Made by a program: the position numbers and the translations under genes. DNA of 64,000 nucleotides from Pararhizobium arenae. GTDB lineage: Bacteria > Pseudomonadota > Alphaproteobacteria > Rhizobiales > Rhizobiaceae. The notes under the pieces were generated by a model. That model made no database searches, had not been told where the DNA came from, and saw only the letters and a program-made list of their open reading frames with translations. Where the stretch lies: NCBI RefSeq assembly GCF_001931685.1, contig NZ_MOOY01000003.1:62001-126000 (forward strand), written 5' to 3'. Each line of letters starts with the position of its first letter. Position 1 is the first letter of the stretch. Shown here piece by piece: positions 18,365 through 27,359 of this stretch.

Positions 18365-21340
18365 ATGACCGATACCGCTGAAACGCTCGATTATTCGAAA
18401 ACCCTCTATCTGCCCGAAACCGATTTCCCGATGCGCGCCGGCCTGCCGCAGAAGGAGCCGGAAACCGTTGCCCGCTGGCAGCAGATGGACCTCTACAAGA
18501 GGCTGCGCGCTTCCGCCGCCGGCCGCGAAAAATTCGTGCTGCATGATGGCCCGCCCTATGCCAACGGCAACATCCACATCGGCCACGCGCTGAACAAGAT
18601 CCTCAAGGACGTCATCACCCGCTCGTTCCAGATGCGCGGCTTTGACAGCAACTATGTTCCGGGCTGGGATTGCCATGGCCTGCCGATCGAGTGGAAGATC
18701 GAGGAAGAAAACTACCGCGCCAAGGGCAAGGCGAAGCCCGACCTGAAGCAGCCGGACGCGATGATCGAATTCCGCAAGGAATGCCGCGCTTACGCTGAAA
18801 AGTGGATCAAGATCCAGGGCGACGAGTTCAAGCGTCTCGGCATCATCGGCGATTTCGACAATCCGTATCTGACGATGAATTTCCACGCGGAAAGCCGCAT
18901 CGCCGGCGAACTCCTCAAGATCGCCATGAGCGGCCAGCTCTATCGCGGCTCCAAGCCGATCATGTGGTCGGTCGTCGAGCGCACGGCACTGGCGGAAGCC
19001 GAAGTCGAATATCACGACTACGAGAGCGACACGATCTGGGTGAAGTTTCCGGTTGCCTCGCTGCGAGTTGCTCACTCCCGTTTGGATGGCGAAGGCTCTG
19101 CGGCTGACAACATGAGCAGTGCTGGTGAGCAGAGCAGAGATCTGCAGGGCGCCTTCGTTGTCATCTGGACCACCACGCCGTGGACCATCCCCGGCAACCG
19201 CGCCATCGCGTTTTCGCCGAAAGTTGCTTACGGTCTCTATGAGATCACGGCTGCCGAGAACGATTTTGGCCCGCGTCCGGGCGAAAAATTGATCTTTGCG
19301 GATGCGCTCGCAGATGAATCTTTCAAGAAAGCGAAGCTTGAAGCCAAACGGCTGAGCAACGTCTCCGCTGATGAACTGGCCTCGATGACGGCTGACCACC
19401 CCCTCAAGGGCCTTGGCGGCGGTTACGACTTCGCCGTTCCGCTGCTCGCCGGTGATCACGTCACTGACGACGCCGGTACCGGCTTCGTCCATACCGCGCC
19501 ATCCCACGGTCGCGAAGACTTCGAGGCCTGGATGTCGAGCGTCAAGGAACTCGAAGCCCGTGGCATCGATCCTCGCATCCCGTTCCCGGTCGATGATAGC
19601 GGCACCTATACCGCCGATGCCCCCGGTTTCGAGGGTGCCCGCGTCATGGATGACAACGGCAAGAAGGGCGATGCCAATGATCGCGTCATCAAGGCGCTGA
19701 TCGAGCGCAACGCGCTCTTCGCCCGCGGTCGCCTGAAGCATTCCTATCCGCACTCGTGGCGCTCCAAGAAGCCGATCATCTTCCGCAACACGCCGCAGTG
19801 GTTCGTCTATATGGACAAGGACCTGAAGGACGGCACGACGCTGCGCACCCGTGCACTGACCGCGATCGACGACACCCGCTTCGTTCCCGCCGCGGGCCAG
19901 AACCGCCTGCGCGCCATGATCGAGCAGCGCCCGGACTGGGTTCTGTCGCGTCAGCGCGCCTGGGGCGTGCCGATCTGCGTCTTCGCCGACGAAGAAGGCA
20001 ATGTCCTGCAGGACGAAGCCGTCAACCAGCGCATCCTTGAAGCCTTCGATGCCGAAGGTGCGGACGCATGGTTTGCCGCTGGCGCCAAGGAGCGCTTCCT
20101 TGGCAACCGCGAGGATGCCGCCAAGTGGACCCAGGTCATGGACATCCTCGATGTCTGGTTCGACAGTGGCTCGACCCATACCTTCACGCTGGAAGACCGC
20201 CCGGACCTCAAGTGGCCGGCCGATGTCTATCTGGAAGGGTCCGACCAGCATCGCGGCTGGTTCCATTCCTCGCTGCTGGAATCGGCTGCCACCCGCGGCC
20301 GCGCGCCTTATGACACGGTCATCACCCATGGCTTCACCATGGATGAGAAGGGCCAGAAGATGTCGAAGTCGCTCGGCAACGTCGTCTCGCCGCAGGACGT
20401 GATGAAGGATTCGGGCGCCGACATCCTGCGTCTCTGGGTCATGACCACGGATTATTGGGAAGACCAGCGCCTCGGCAAGACGATCATCCAGACGAACGTC
20501 GATGCCTATCGCAAGCTCAGGAACACCATCCGCTGGATGCTCGGCACGCTGGCTCACGACAAGGGCGAGGAGATCGCCCGCGACGAAATGCCGGAACTCG
20601 AGCGCCTGATGCTGCATCGCCTGGCGGAACTCGATATCCTCGTGCGCGAAGGCTATGATGCCTTCGACTTCAAGAAGATCACCCGCGCGCTGATCGATTT
20701 TTCCAACGTCGAACTCTCGGCCTTCTATTTCGACGTCCGCAAGGACACGCTCTATTGCGATGCCCCGTCGAGCCTGCGCCGCCGCGCGAGCCTTGCCGTC
20801 ATCCGCAAGCTGTTCGAATGCCTCGTCACTTGGCTGGCACCCATGCTGCCCTTCACCACCGAAGAAGCCTGGCTGTCGCTGAAGCCGGATGCGGTTTCGG
20901 TGCATCTGGAGCAGTTCCCGCATGTGCCAGCCGAGTGGCTGGACCCTGAGCTGGCCGAGAAGTGGAAGAAAATCCGCACCGTGCGCAAGGTTGTGACCGG
21001 CGCCCTGGAAATCGAGCGCCGCGAAAAGCGCATCGGTTCTTCGCTGGAAGCAGCGCCCGTCGTGCATGTCGCCGATCCGGAACTGTTTGCGGCCCTCGAA
21101 GGCCAGGATTTCTCGGAAATCTGCATCACCTCGGACATCCGCATCGTCGCCGATGCAGGCCCCGCCGATGCCTTCCGTCTGGATGATGTCGCAGACGTCA
21201 GCGTCGAGGCGAAGGCGGCGGAAGGCCGGAAGTGCGCCCGCTCGTGGCGCATTACCGCCGATGTCGGTTCCGATCCGGCCTTCCCGGACGTCTCGGCGCG
21301 CGATGCCGCGGCGCTGCGCGAACTCGGCTACGGCGCCTGA
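18365..21340 (+). CDS. ileS: Isoleucyl-tRNA synthetase
   Basis: Class I synthetase charging tRNA-Ile; 991 aa. The start at 18365 gives [24 protein letters not shown] motif: [14 protein letters not shown] near residue 70; editing domain with [13 protein letters not shown] and [20 protein letters not shown] motif: [12 protein letters not shown] near residue 665; tRNA-binding C-terminal domain. Two oddities. About 25 residues at 235-260 ([20 protein letters not shown] and neighbours) just before the editing domain look like a low-complexity insertion. The C-terminal zinc finger found in E. coli is degenerate: only KCARSW keeps a Cys. A terminator follows. Confidence 0.98.
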   Translation: MTDTAETLDYSKTLYLPETDFPMRAGLPQKEPETVARWQQMDLYKRLRASAAGREKFVLHDGPPYANGNIHIGHALNKILKDVITRSFQMRGFDSNYVPGWDCHGLPIEWKIEEENYRAKGKAKPDLKQPDAMIEFRKECRAYAEKWIKIQGDEFKRLGIIGDFDNPYLTMNFHAESRIAGELLKIAMSGQLYRGSKPIMWSVVERTALAEAEVEYHDYESDTIWVKFPVASLRVAHSRLDGEGSAADNMSSAGEQSRDLQGAFVVIWTTTPWTIPGNRAIAFSPKVAYGLYEITAAENDFGPRPGEKLIFADALADESFKKAKLEAKRLSNVSADELASMTADHPLKGLGGGYDFAVPLLAGDHVTDDAGTGFVHTAPSHGREDFEAWMSSVKELEARGIDPRIPFPVDDSGTYTADAPGFEGARVMDDNGKKGDANDRVIKALIERNALFARGRLKHSYPHSWRSKKPIIFRNTPQWFVYMDKDLKDGTTLRTRALTAIDDTRFVPAAGQNRLRAMIEQRPDWVLSRQRAWGVPICVFADEEGNVLQDEAVNQRILEAFDAEGADAWFAAGAKERFLGNREDAAKWTQVMDILDVWFDSGSTHTFTLEDRPDLKWPADVYLEGSDQHRGWFHSSLLESAATRGRAPYDTVITHGFTMDEKGQKMSKSLGNVVSPQDVMKDSGADILRLWVMTTDYWEDQRLGKTIIQTNVDAYRKLRNTIRWMLGTLAHDKGEEIARDEMPELERLMLHRLAELDILVREGYDAFDFKKITRALIDFSNVELSAFYFDVRKDTLYCDAPSSLRRRASLAVIRKLFECLVTWLAPMLPFTTEEAWLSLKPDAVSVHLEQFPHVPAEWLDPELAEKWKKIRTVRKVVTGALEIERREKRIGSSLEAAPVVHVADPELFAALEGQDFSEICITSDIRIVADAGPADAFRLDDVADVSVEAKAAEGRKCARSWRITADVGSDPAFPDVSARDAAALRELGYGA

Positions 21341-21348
21341 TTTTCACG

Positions 21349-21377
21349 AAGCCCCGGTCATCGCCGGGGCTTCTTTT
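21349..21377 (+). terminator. Intrinsic terminator of ileS
   Basis: AGCCCCGG (21350-21357) pairs with CCGGGGCT (21364-21371), followed by TTCTTTT. It starts 9 bases after the ileS stop. Confidence 0.9.
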
Positions 21378-21548
21378 ATGCTGGGCCGGCTGCGATCACG
21401 CTTTTCCGCAGTTCGTTTTACGCTTTGTTTACCGGGTCAATTGCTCTTTGAAAGGTCCTCCGGTAAAACGCTGCCTGAAATTTGGCGGATTTTTACGCCA
21501 AGGGGGCGCGGGGCGGCTGTTGTGCCGGCTTTTGCTGGAAGGGTTTTC

Positions 21549-22172
21549 ATGGGAATGACACGAGAGTTTCGAGTGTATGCCGCCGTCGCGGGCATCGTTG
21601 CCGGCAGCGCAGTCCTGACGGGTTGCCTGGGCGATCCGACCTACGGCACCAACAAGTCGTCAGGCGAGCACCTGATCGACGATCTCGGCAGCGCCATCAG
21701 CCTCGAAACCCCCAACGCCAAGGAAGCCGCCTCGGTCAAATATCAGCCGCGCGGTTCTCTCGTCGTTCCGGCCGAGGAACAGCGGACTGCGCTGGTCCAG
21801 CCGCAGCAATCCCTGACCAAGGACAATCCGGAGTGGGTGGAATCGCCTGAAGAAATCCGCCAGCGCCTGCGCGAGGAAGCCGATGCCAACGCCGATCGTC
21901 CGGGCTACGTATCGCCGCTGGCCAAGGGCAACGCCAACAGCCGCGCCTTGACTGCCAAGGAACAGCAGGAAGCCTACCGCGAAGCCCGCAAGGTCCAGAT
22001 GGGGGCCTATGCCGACAAGCGCCGCTTCCTGAGCGATCCGCCGCTCGAATACCGCAAGCTGCCGGAAGAGGCGACCGCCGATCTCGGCGAGCCGGAAAAG
22101 GACAAGGAACGCCGCCGCAAGAAGGAAGCCCAGATCCAGGGCACCGGCAAAAAGTGGTGGCAGGTTTTCTAA
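21549..22172 (+). CDS. Putative lipoprotein, conserved in rhizobia, function unknown
   Basis: Membrane-anchored lipoprotein, 207 aa. The ATG at 21549 follows GAAGGG. The signal peptide (VYAAVAGIVAGSAVLTGC) ends in a lipobox LTGC, so the mature protein starts at Cys with Leu-Gly next, which suggests outer-membrane sorting. The mature part is charged and low in hydrophobicity, with SLETPNAKEAASVKYQPRG in the middle and a strongly basic tail (KDKERRRKKEAQ, then GKKWWQVF). No domain is recognised. A terminator on each side (21349-21377 and 22181-22206) makes it a single-gene unit. Confidence 0.8.
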   Translation: MGMTREFRVYAAVAGIVAGSAVLTGCLGDPTYGTNKSSGEHLIDDLGSAISLETPNAKEAASVKYQPRGSLVVPAEEQRTALVQPQQSLTKDNPEWVESPEEIRQRLREEADANADRPGYVSPLAKGNANSRALTAKEQQEAYREARKVQMGAYADKRRFLSDPPLEYRKLPEEATADLGEPEKDKERRRKKEAQIQGTGKKWWQVF

Positions 22173-22180
22173 GTCCAAAA

Positions 22181-22206
22181 GGCCCGAGGCTCGCTTCGGG
22201 CTTTTT
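22181..22206 (+). terminator. Intrinsic terminator after the lipoprotein gene
   Basis: GCCCGA (22182-22187) pairs with TCGGGC (22196-22201), followed by TTTTT. It starts 9 bases past the stop codon. Confidence 0.85.
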
Positions 22207-22265
22207 GCTGCCGGCAGCAGCTACTCTTGCGATCGTTCCATTTTTCCAATCTTAGCAGGCCCTCC

Positions 22266-22745
22266 ATGACGCTTTCCATCCGTGAAGCCGTGCGCGCCGA
22301 TGTGCCGGTGATCCTGAATTTCATCCGCGAACTGGCTGTCTACGAAAAGGCCGGCCACGAGGTGGAGGCGACCGAAGCTTCGCTGGAGGAAGCCTTGTTC
22401 GGCCCAGCCACGGTAACGAAGGCAGCCATCTGCGAAAAGGATGGCATCGCCATCGGCTTTGCCTGCTGGTTCCTGAGCTTCTCCACCTGGCAGGCGAAGA
22501 ACGGGCTCTATCTCGAAGATCTCTACGTGACGCCGGAGCACCGCGGCTCCGGCGCCGGCAAGGCACTGTTGCGGCATCTGGCGAAAATCGCCCTTGAAAG
22601 CGGCTGCGGCCGTTTCGAGTGGAGCGTGCTGGACTGGAACGAGCCTGCCATCCGCGTCTACGAGGCCATTGGCGCCGAGCCGATGAGTGAATGGACACGC
22701 TACCGCCTTTCCGGCGATGCGCTTGCGGCTTTTGCCGCAGGCTGA
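22266..22745 (+). CDS. GNAT N-acetyltransferase, SSAT (diamine/thialysine acetyltransferase)-like
   Basis: Acetyl-CoA-dependent N-acetyltransferase, 159 aa, from the ATG at 22266. The acetyl-CoA loop is VTPEHRGSGAGKALLRHL (near residue 95), preceded by FSTWQAKNGLYLEDLYV and followed by WSVLDWNEPAIRVYEAIG. This block order is that of spermidine/spermine and thialysine acetyltransferases (SAT1/SAT2-like), so a polyamine or lysine analogue is the likely substrate; that is inference from the subfamily. It is a monocistronic gene: a terminator lies before it, and an A/T-rich stretch (GAATTTTTTTTAAG) right after the stop. Confidence 0.88.
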   Translation: MTLSIREAVRADVPVILNFIRELAVYEKAGHEVEATEASLEEALFGPATVTKAAICEKDGIAIGFACWFLSFSTWQAKNGLYLEDLYVTPEHRGSGAGKALLRHLAKIALESGCGRFEWSVLDWNEPAIRVYEAIGAEPMSEWTRYRLSGDALAAFAAG

Positions 22746-22849
22746 ATTTTTTTTAAGAAAAATTTCGTCGGCCTGTCGATCTTCATCGGGCTCGTTCGTC
22801 GTATGGTCAGGAAAGCCGCAGTGGCTTCCATGATCAGAGGAGTGAGATT

Positions 22850-23269
22850 ATGCGTGTAATGGTGATCGTAAAGGCGACCGAGGATAGCGAAGCCGGCATC
22901 ATGCCTTCGACCGAGTTGCTGGAAGCCATGGGCAACTACAACGAGGAACTGGTCAAGGCCGGCATCATGCTGGCAGGCGAGGGGTTGCACCCGTCGTCCG
23001 CCGGCGCGCGGGTCGCCTTCGATGGCCTAAGCCGCTCCGTCATTGATGGTCCCTTCGCCGAAACGCGCGAACTGATCGCCGGCTTCTGGCTGTGGGAAGT
23101 CAAGGATATGGCGGAAGCGATCGAATGGGTGAAGCGCTGCCCCAACCCGATGCTCGGACCCAGCGAAATCGAAATCCGCCGGGTGTTCGAAGCCTCCGAT
23201 TTCGGCGAGGCGCTAACGCCGGAAATCGCCGCGCAGGAAGAGCGTCTGCGCGAGCAGTTGTCGAAGTAA
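22850..23269 (+). CDS. YciI-like / DGPF-motif protein
   Basis: Small soluble protein, 139 aa, of the YCII-related (DGPF) family: MRVMVIVKATEDSEAG at the N-terminus, the signature IDGPFAETRELIAGFW in the middle and a ferredoxin-like fold overall. Its biochemical role is unknown. The next gene, 48 bases downstream on the same strand, is an ECF42-type sigma factor. DGPF proteins and ECF42 sigma factors are known genomic partners, and DGPF genes are the usual targets of their adjacent sigma factor (established for ECF42). The ATG at 22850 is preceded by a GAGGAGTGAG-like ribosome site. Confidence 0.9.
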   Translation: MRVMVIVKATEDSEAGIMPSTELLEAMGNYNEELVKAGIMLAGEGLHPSSAGARVAFDGLSRSVIDGPFAETRELIAGFWLWEVKDMAEAIEWVKRCPNPMLGPSEIEIRRVFEASDFGEALTPEIAAQEERLREQLSK

Positions 23270-23317
23270 ACGTCCATCCCGTCTTGTCTTGCGCCACGTT
23301 GCGGCTAAGTTCGCAGT

Positions 23318-24580
23318 GTGGCGACGAGAGAAACACACCAGGCAATCGAAACGGTATTCCGCATCGAGCGGGCAAGGCTGATCGGGGGCCTTGCCCGGAT
23401 GGTCCGTGATATCGATCTGGCGGAAGAACTGGCGCAGGACGCGCTCGTCACCGCGCTTTCCGAATGGCCGCAGAACGGCCTGCCGAAAAATCCGGGTGCA
23501 TGGCTCATGGCGGCTGCGAAGCGCCGGGCGATCGACGGTTTCCGCCGCCGCGAGATGCTGGCGCGCAAACATGCCGAGATCGGCCGCGATCTGGAAGATG
23601 TGCAGGAAACCGGCGTCGATGCCATCGAGGCTGCCATGGATGACGATATCGGCGACGAGCTTCTGAGCCTCATCTTCACCGCCTGCCATCCCGTTCTGAC
23701 GGCGGAGGCGCGTGCAGCGCTGACGCTGCGGCTGATCGGCGGCCTGACGATGGAGGAAATCGCCCGCGCTTTTCTTTCCAGCGAGGCGACGATTGCGCAA
23801 CGCATCGTCCGGGCAAAGAAGGCGATCTCCAGGGCCGGTGTTGCCTACGAGGTGCCGCGCGGCGCGGAGCGGTATCAGAGGTTGCAATCCGTCCTGTCCG
23901 TCATCTATCTGATCTTCAACGAAGGCTATGCCGCCACCAGCGGGCCCGACCTGCTGCGCCCTGCACTGTCGATCGAAGCCCTGCGGCTTGCCCGCATTCT
24001 CGCCGGCTTGATGCCGCGCGAAGCCGAGGTATTCGGTTTGCTTGCCTTGATTGAAATTCAGTCCTCCCGCTTTGCCGCCCGTGTCGGCGCAGATGGTCTG
24101 CCGATCCCGCTGACGACGCAGAACCGGGCGAAATGGGATCGTCTGGCGATCCGCCGCGGTCTCGCTGCGCTGGAGCGGGGCCATGCGCTCGGCGGTCAGG
24201 CGAGCCCTTATGTGTTGCAAGCTGATCTTGCTGCCTGTCATGCAAGAGCGCTGACGGCGGAGGATACCGACTGGAAAAGGATTGCCGCGCTCTATGATCG
24301 GCTCTCCGAGGTGATGCCGTCACCCGTGGTCGCGCTTAACCGGGCGGTGGCCTGCTGCATGGCGTTTGGACCGGATGCGGGACTTAAGATCATTGAGGAT
24401 ATTGAAAGAAGCGGCGCGCTGGCGTCCTATCCCCTGCTGCCTGCGGCGAAGGGCGATTTTCTGTTTCGGGCGAACCGTTTGTTGGAAGCAAAGGTGAAAT
24501 TCGAGGAAGCGGCGGCACTTAGCAGCAATGAAAAGGAAAAGGCTTTCCTCCTGAAGCGTGCAGAAGAGTGCAAAGTCTAG
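23318..24580 (+). CDS. ECF42-type RNA polymerase sigma factor with C-terminal TPR-like extension
   Basis: Extracytoplasmic-function sigma factor, 420 aa. Residues 1-180 hold sigma region 2 (RDIDLAEELAQDALVTALSE, then NPGAWLMAAAKRRAIDGFRR) and region 4 (GGLTMEEIARAFLSSEATIA). The remaining 240 residues are the helical repeat extension of the COG4941/ECF42 group (VIYLIFNEGYAATSGPD is its signature; SPVVALNRAVA follows). No anti-sigma factor is present, as usual for this group, where the extension itself is thought to control activity. It follows the DGPF gene by 48 bases in one operon. The start is a GTG at 23318 with a poor ribosome site. Confidence 0.93.
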   Translation: MATRETHQAIETVFRIERARLIGGLARMVRDIDLAEELAQDALVTALSEWPQNGLPKNPGAWLMAAAKRRAIDGFRRREMLARKHAEIGRDLEDVQETGVDAIEAAMDDDIGDELLSLIFTACHPVLTAEARAALTLRLIGGLTMEEIARAFLSSEATIAQRIVRAKKAISRAGVAYEVPRGAERYQRLQSVLSVIYLIFNEGYAATSGPDLLRPALSIEALRLARILAGLMPREAEVFGLLALIEIQSSRFAARVGADGLPIPLTTQNRAKWDRLAIRRGLAALERGHALGGQASPYVLQADLAACHARALTAEDTDWKRIAALYDRLSEVMPSPVVALNRAVACCMAFGPDAGLKIIEDIERSGALASYPLLPAAKGDFLFRANRLLEAKVKFEEAAALSSNEKEKAFLLKRAEECKV

Positions 24581-24604
24581 TCTTGCCGGGAGGCGGCGGC
24601 ATAT

Positions 24605-24735
24605 CCCTTCTCCCCGCTTGCCGGGAGAAGGTGGCTGAGAAGCCGGATCAGGGGCGAAAGCTTCGGCAATCTGGAAGACAAGAGTTTGCCCCTCACCCTA
24701 ACCCTCTCCCCGCAGGCGGGGAGAGGGGACGACTG
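24605..24735. repeat. Two rhizobial palindromic elements at the end of tadA
   Basis: First unit at about 24605-24655: CCCTTCTCCCCGC facing GGGAGAAGG, with a GCCGGATCAGGGG tail. Second unit at about 24689-24735: CCCTCTCCCCGC facing GCGGGGAGAGGG, preceded by CCCCTCACCCTAA. They are the same family as those at 6381-6725. The second unit supplies the last codons and the stop codon of tadA on the minus strand. Confidence 0.9.
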
Positions 24736-25192
24736 CAGCCTCATCCCGCCTCTCCCTAAAAAACTCTCTGAGGATCGCTGCCGCCTCGCTCTCCGCCATG
24801 CCCGAATACACATCCGGCTGATGATGACACGTCGGCTGCGCATAAAACCGCACGCCGTTATCGACCCCGCCGCCCTTTGGGTCTTCCGCGCCGTAATAAA
24901 GCCGCCGGATGCGGGCAAAGGAGATCGCCGCCGCGCACATGGTGCAAGGCTCGAGCGTGACGTAGAGATCGGCATCGACCAGCCGTTCCGAGCCGATGTT
25001 GGCTGCGGCTTCCCGGATTGCCTCGATCTCTGCATGCGCAGTGATGTCGCTTCGTTCGCGGGTGCGGTTTCCGGCGCGGCCGATAACCTTGCCGTCATGA
25101 ACGACCACGGCCCCGATCGGCACTTCGCCCCGTCCGCCTGCCTTGCGCGCCTCGTCGAGGGCGATTTCCATGAAGCGGTTGCGCTCAGTCAT
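24698..25192 (-). CDS. tadA: tRNA-specific adenosine deaminase
   Basis: Deaminates A34 to inosine in tRNA-Arg(ACG); 164 aa. Zinc and catalytic motifs are intact: DITAHAEIEAIREAA (HAE) and VTLEPCTMCAAAISFARI (PCxxC). The last residues, VVPSPRLRGEG, come from a palindromic intergenic repeat that has replaced the original 3' end, so the real stop lies inside the element. Typical TadA ends near the LREFFRERR helix, so the extra tail is probably harmless. It is divergent from the pseudouridine synthase gene, 76 bases away, a conserved rhizobial arrangement. Confidence 0.96.
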   Translation of the reverse strand: MTERNRFMEIALDEARKAGGRGEVPIGAVVVHDGKVIGRAGNRTRERSDITAHAEIEAIREAAANIGSERLVDADLYVTLEPCTMCAAAISFARIRRLYYGAEDPKGGGVDNGVRFYAQPTCHHQPDVYSGMAESEAAAILREFFRERRDEAAVVPSPRLRGEG

Positions 25193-25268
25193 CCCGTCGA
25201 CCTGTGATATTTTCTCTTAACCCTTGGCCCCCGACCTGATAGGAAGCCTCAAAAGGCAGGCAACACAA

Positions 25269-27353
25269 ATGACATCAAAAGACAAGTCCGATCGCCCCGG
25301 GGCCAAGCGTCCCGGCCAGGCGAGCAAATTCTCCGCAGGCAAGGCCCGGAGCGACAAGAGCCATGGCGACAAGCCATTTGGCAAAAAGGCCCAGGGCGAG
25401 AAGAGCTACGGCGACAAGCCGCGCGGCGAAAAATCCTATGGCGACAAGCCGCGCGGCGCAAAGCCGTTTGCGGCGAAATCCGCACCGCGCGATGCGTCGC
25501 CGGAAGGCGGCTTCGACAAGCCGCGCCGTCCGCGGCCTGCGGCGGTCGAGACCGCACCGGATGCGCCGCAGCGCATCTCCAAGATCCTGGCCCGCGCCGG
25601 CGTCGCCTCGCGCCGCGATATCGAGCGCATGATCATGGAAGGCCGCGTGTCGCTGAATGGCAAGGTGCTGGAAAGCCCGGTCGTCAACGTGACGCTCGCC
25701 GACAAGATCGAGGTCGATGGCCAGCCGATCCGCGGCATCGAGCGCACCCGCCTCTGGCTTTATCACAAGCCGGCCGGTCTGGTGACCACCAATTCCGATC
25801 CGGAAGGCCGTCCGACGGTGTTCGATCACCTGCCGGAAGACCTGCCGCGCGTGCTCTCCATCGGCCGCCTCGACATCAACACCGAAGGCCTGCTGCTGCT
25901 CACCAATGACGGCGGTCTCGCCCGCGTGCTCGAGCTTCCCGCCACCGGCTGGCTGCGCCGCTACCGCGTGCGCGCCCATGGCGAAATCGATCAGGCCGGC
26001 CTCGACAAGCTGCGTGACGGCATCGCCGTCGATGGCGTGCTCTATGGCAGCATCGAAGCGACGCTCGACAAGGTGCAGGGCTCCAACGTCTGGATCACCA
26101 TGGGCCTGCGCGAAGGCAAGAACCGCGAAATCAAGAACGTGCTCGGCGCGCTTGGCCTTGAGGTCAACCGCCTGATCCGCATTTCCTACGGCCCGTTCCA
26201 GCTCGGCGAACTGCCGGAAGGCCACGCCCAGGAAATCCGTGGCCGCACGCTCCGCGATCAGCTCGGCCCACGCCTGATCGAGGACGCCAAGGCCAATTTC
26301 GACGCGCCGATCTTTGACGCGGCCTCGGAAGAAGAGGAAAAACCGCGCAAGACCGAGCGGGCTGCAGGCGGAGAAGCCCGTGGCGAGCAGCGCGGCGGTT
26401 TTCGCGAGAAGCCGGGCGACAAGCGCGAGCGTGCCTTGTCGCGCCTCGATACGCGCCGTGATGACAGAAGCGACAGCCGCCCGGATCGCAAAGGTGGTCG
26501 CGACGACCGCAAGGGTGGTCGCGATGCCGCTCCCTCGTTCGATGACCGGCCGAAACGCGAACCGGGCTTCCGCGCCCGCAAGACCAATGTCTGGATGGCG
26601 CCCGGCGCCCGTCCCCTCGCAGAAAAGAAGACGAAGGACGGCGAAGCCGCAGCAACAGCCGAAAAGCCTGTTCGCCGCGAGCGGCCGGAAGGTGCGCCGA
26701 AGTCGAAGCGCTACGGCCGCAATGCTGAGGGTCAGCAGGTAAAATCGTCCCGCAAGTTCGATCCGGATCGCAAGCGGCCTTCTGCCGCTGATCGGCCGGA
26801 TAGCGGACCGCGCGTCATCGTCAATCGTGCAGAAGAGGACAAGGACTGGATTCGTGGTGTCGATGCACCGGAACGCGGGGGTCGCCGCGACGACGGTGAT
26901 CGCAAGGGCGGTTTTGGCGGCGGTGATCGCAAGCCGAGAGATTTTGGAGACCGTCCGCCGCGTCGTGAGGGTGCTGGTGGTGTCTCAGATCGCGCGCGTG
27001 GAGACCGCCCCGATCGTGGAGATCGTCCGCCCCGTGGAGACCGCCCGGATGGCGAGCGCCCGCGCCGGTCCTTCGGCGACAAGCCCTTTGGTGATCGCCC
27101 GCCCCGCGAAGGCGGCGATCGCAAGCCCCGTGATTTCGGGGATCGTCCTGACGGCGATCGTCCCCGGGGAAAAAGCTTTGGCGACAAGCCGGCGGGCGGA
27201 CGTCCGGGCGGCAAACCGTTTGGCGCGAAATCCGCTGCGCCGCGTGGCGGCAAGCCCGGTGGTGGCCGTCCTGCGGGCGGAAAGCCGGGTGGCCGTCCGT
27301 TCGGCGGCGGCAAACCGTCCGGCGGCGGCAAGCCGCGCGGACGCGGGAACTGA
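25269..27353 (+). CDS. RluB/RsuA-family pseudouridine synthase with long disordered extensions
   Basis: rRNA pseudouridine synthase, 694 aa, more than twice the family's usual 240-300. Residues 1-95 are a low-complexity Lys/Gly/Asp repeat (units of the type GDKPRGEKSY). An S4 RNA-binding domain (ISKILARAGVASRRDIERMI) begins near residue 100. The catalytic domain holds the active-site Asp in IGRLDINTEGLLLLTNDGG near residue 200 and GLREGKNREIKNVLGALGL. From about residue 340 to the end the chain is a disordered, highly charged Arg/Asp/Gly-rich tail with dozens of GDRPPRG-like units, ending in Gly/Pro/Lys repeats. The start at 25269 follows an AAGGCAGG site. The extensions look RNA-binding or phase-separating (inference). 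Confidence 0.92.
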   Translation: MTSKDKSDRPGAKRPGQASKFSAGKARSDKSHGDKPFGKKAQGEKSYGDKPRGEKSYGDKPRGAKPFAAKSAPRDASPEGGFDKPRRPRPAAVETAPDAPQRISKILARAGVASRRDIERMIMEGRVSLNGKVLESPVVNVTLADKIEVDGQPIRGIERTRLWLYHKPAGLVTTNSDPEGRPTVFDHLPEDLPRVLSIGRLDINTEGLLLLTNDGGLARVLELPATGWLRRYRVRAHGEIDQAGLDKLRDGIAVDGVLYGSIEATLDKVQGSNVWITMGLREGKNREIKNVLGALGLEVNRLIRISYGPFQLGELPEGHAQEIRGRTLRDQLGPRLIEDAKANFDAPIFDAASEEEEKPRKTERAAGGEARGEQRGGFREKPGDKRERALSRLDTRRDDRSDSRPDRKGGRDDRKGGRDAAPSFDDRPKREPGFRARKTNVWMAPGARPLAEKKTKDGEAAATAEKPVRRERPEGAPKSKRYGRNAEGQQVKSSRKFDPDRKRPSAADRPDSGPRVIVNRAEEDKDWIRGVDAPERGGRRDDGDRKGGFGGGDRKPRDFGDRPPRREGAGGVSDRARGDRPDRGDRPPRGDRPDGERPRRSFGDKPFGDRPPREGGDRKPRDFGDRPDGDRPRGKSFGDKPAGGRPGGKPFGAKSAAPRGGKPGGGRPAGGKPGGRPFGGGKPSGGGKPRGRGN

Positions 27354-27359
27354 TAGATC

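Noticed and set aside
18347..21067. 906-codon open frame opposite ileS
   Set aside because: Antisense shadow of a high-GC gene; low-complexity, no homology, and ileS motifs are complete on the other strand.
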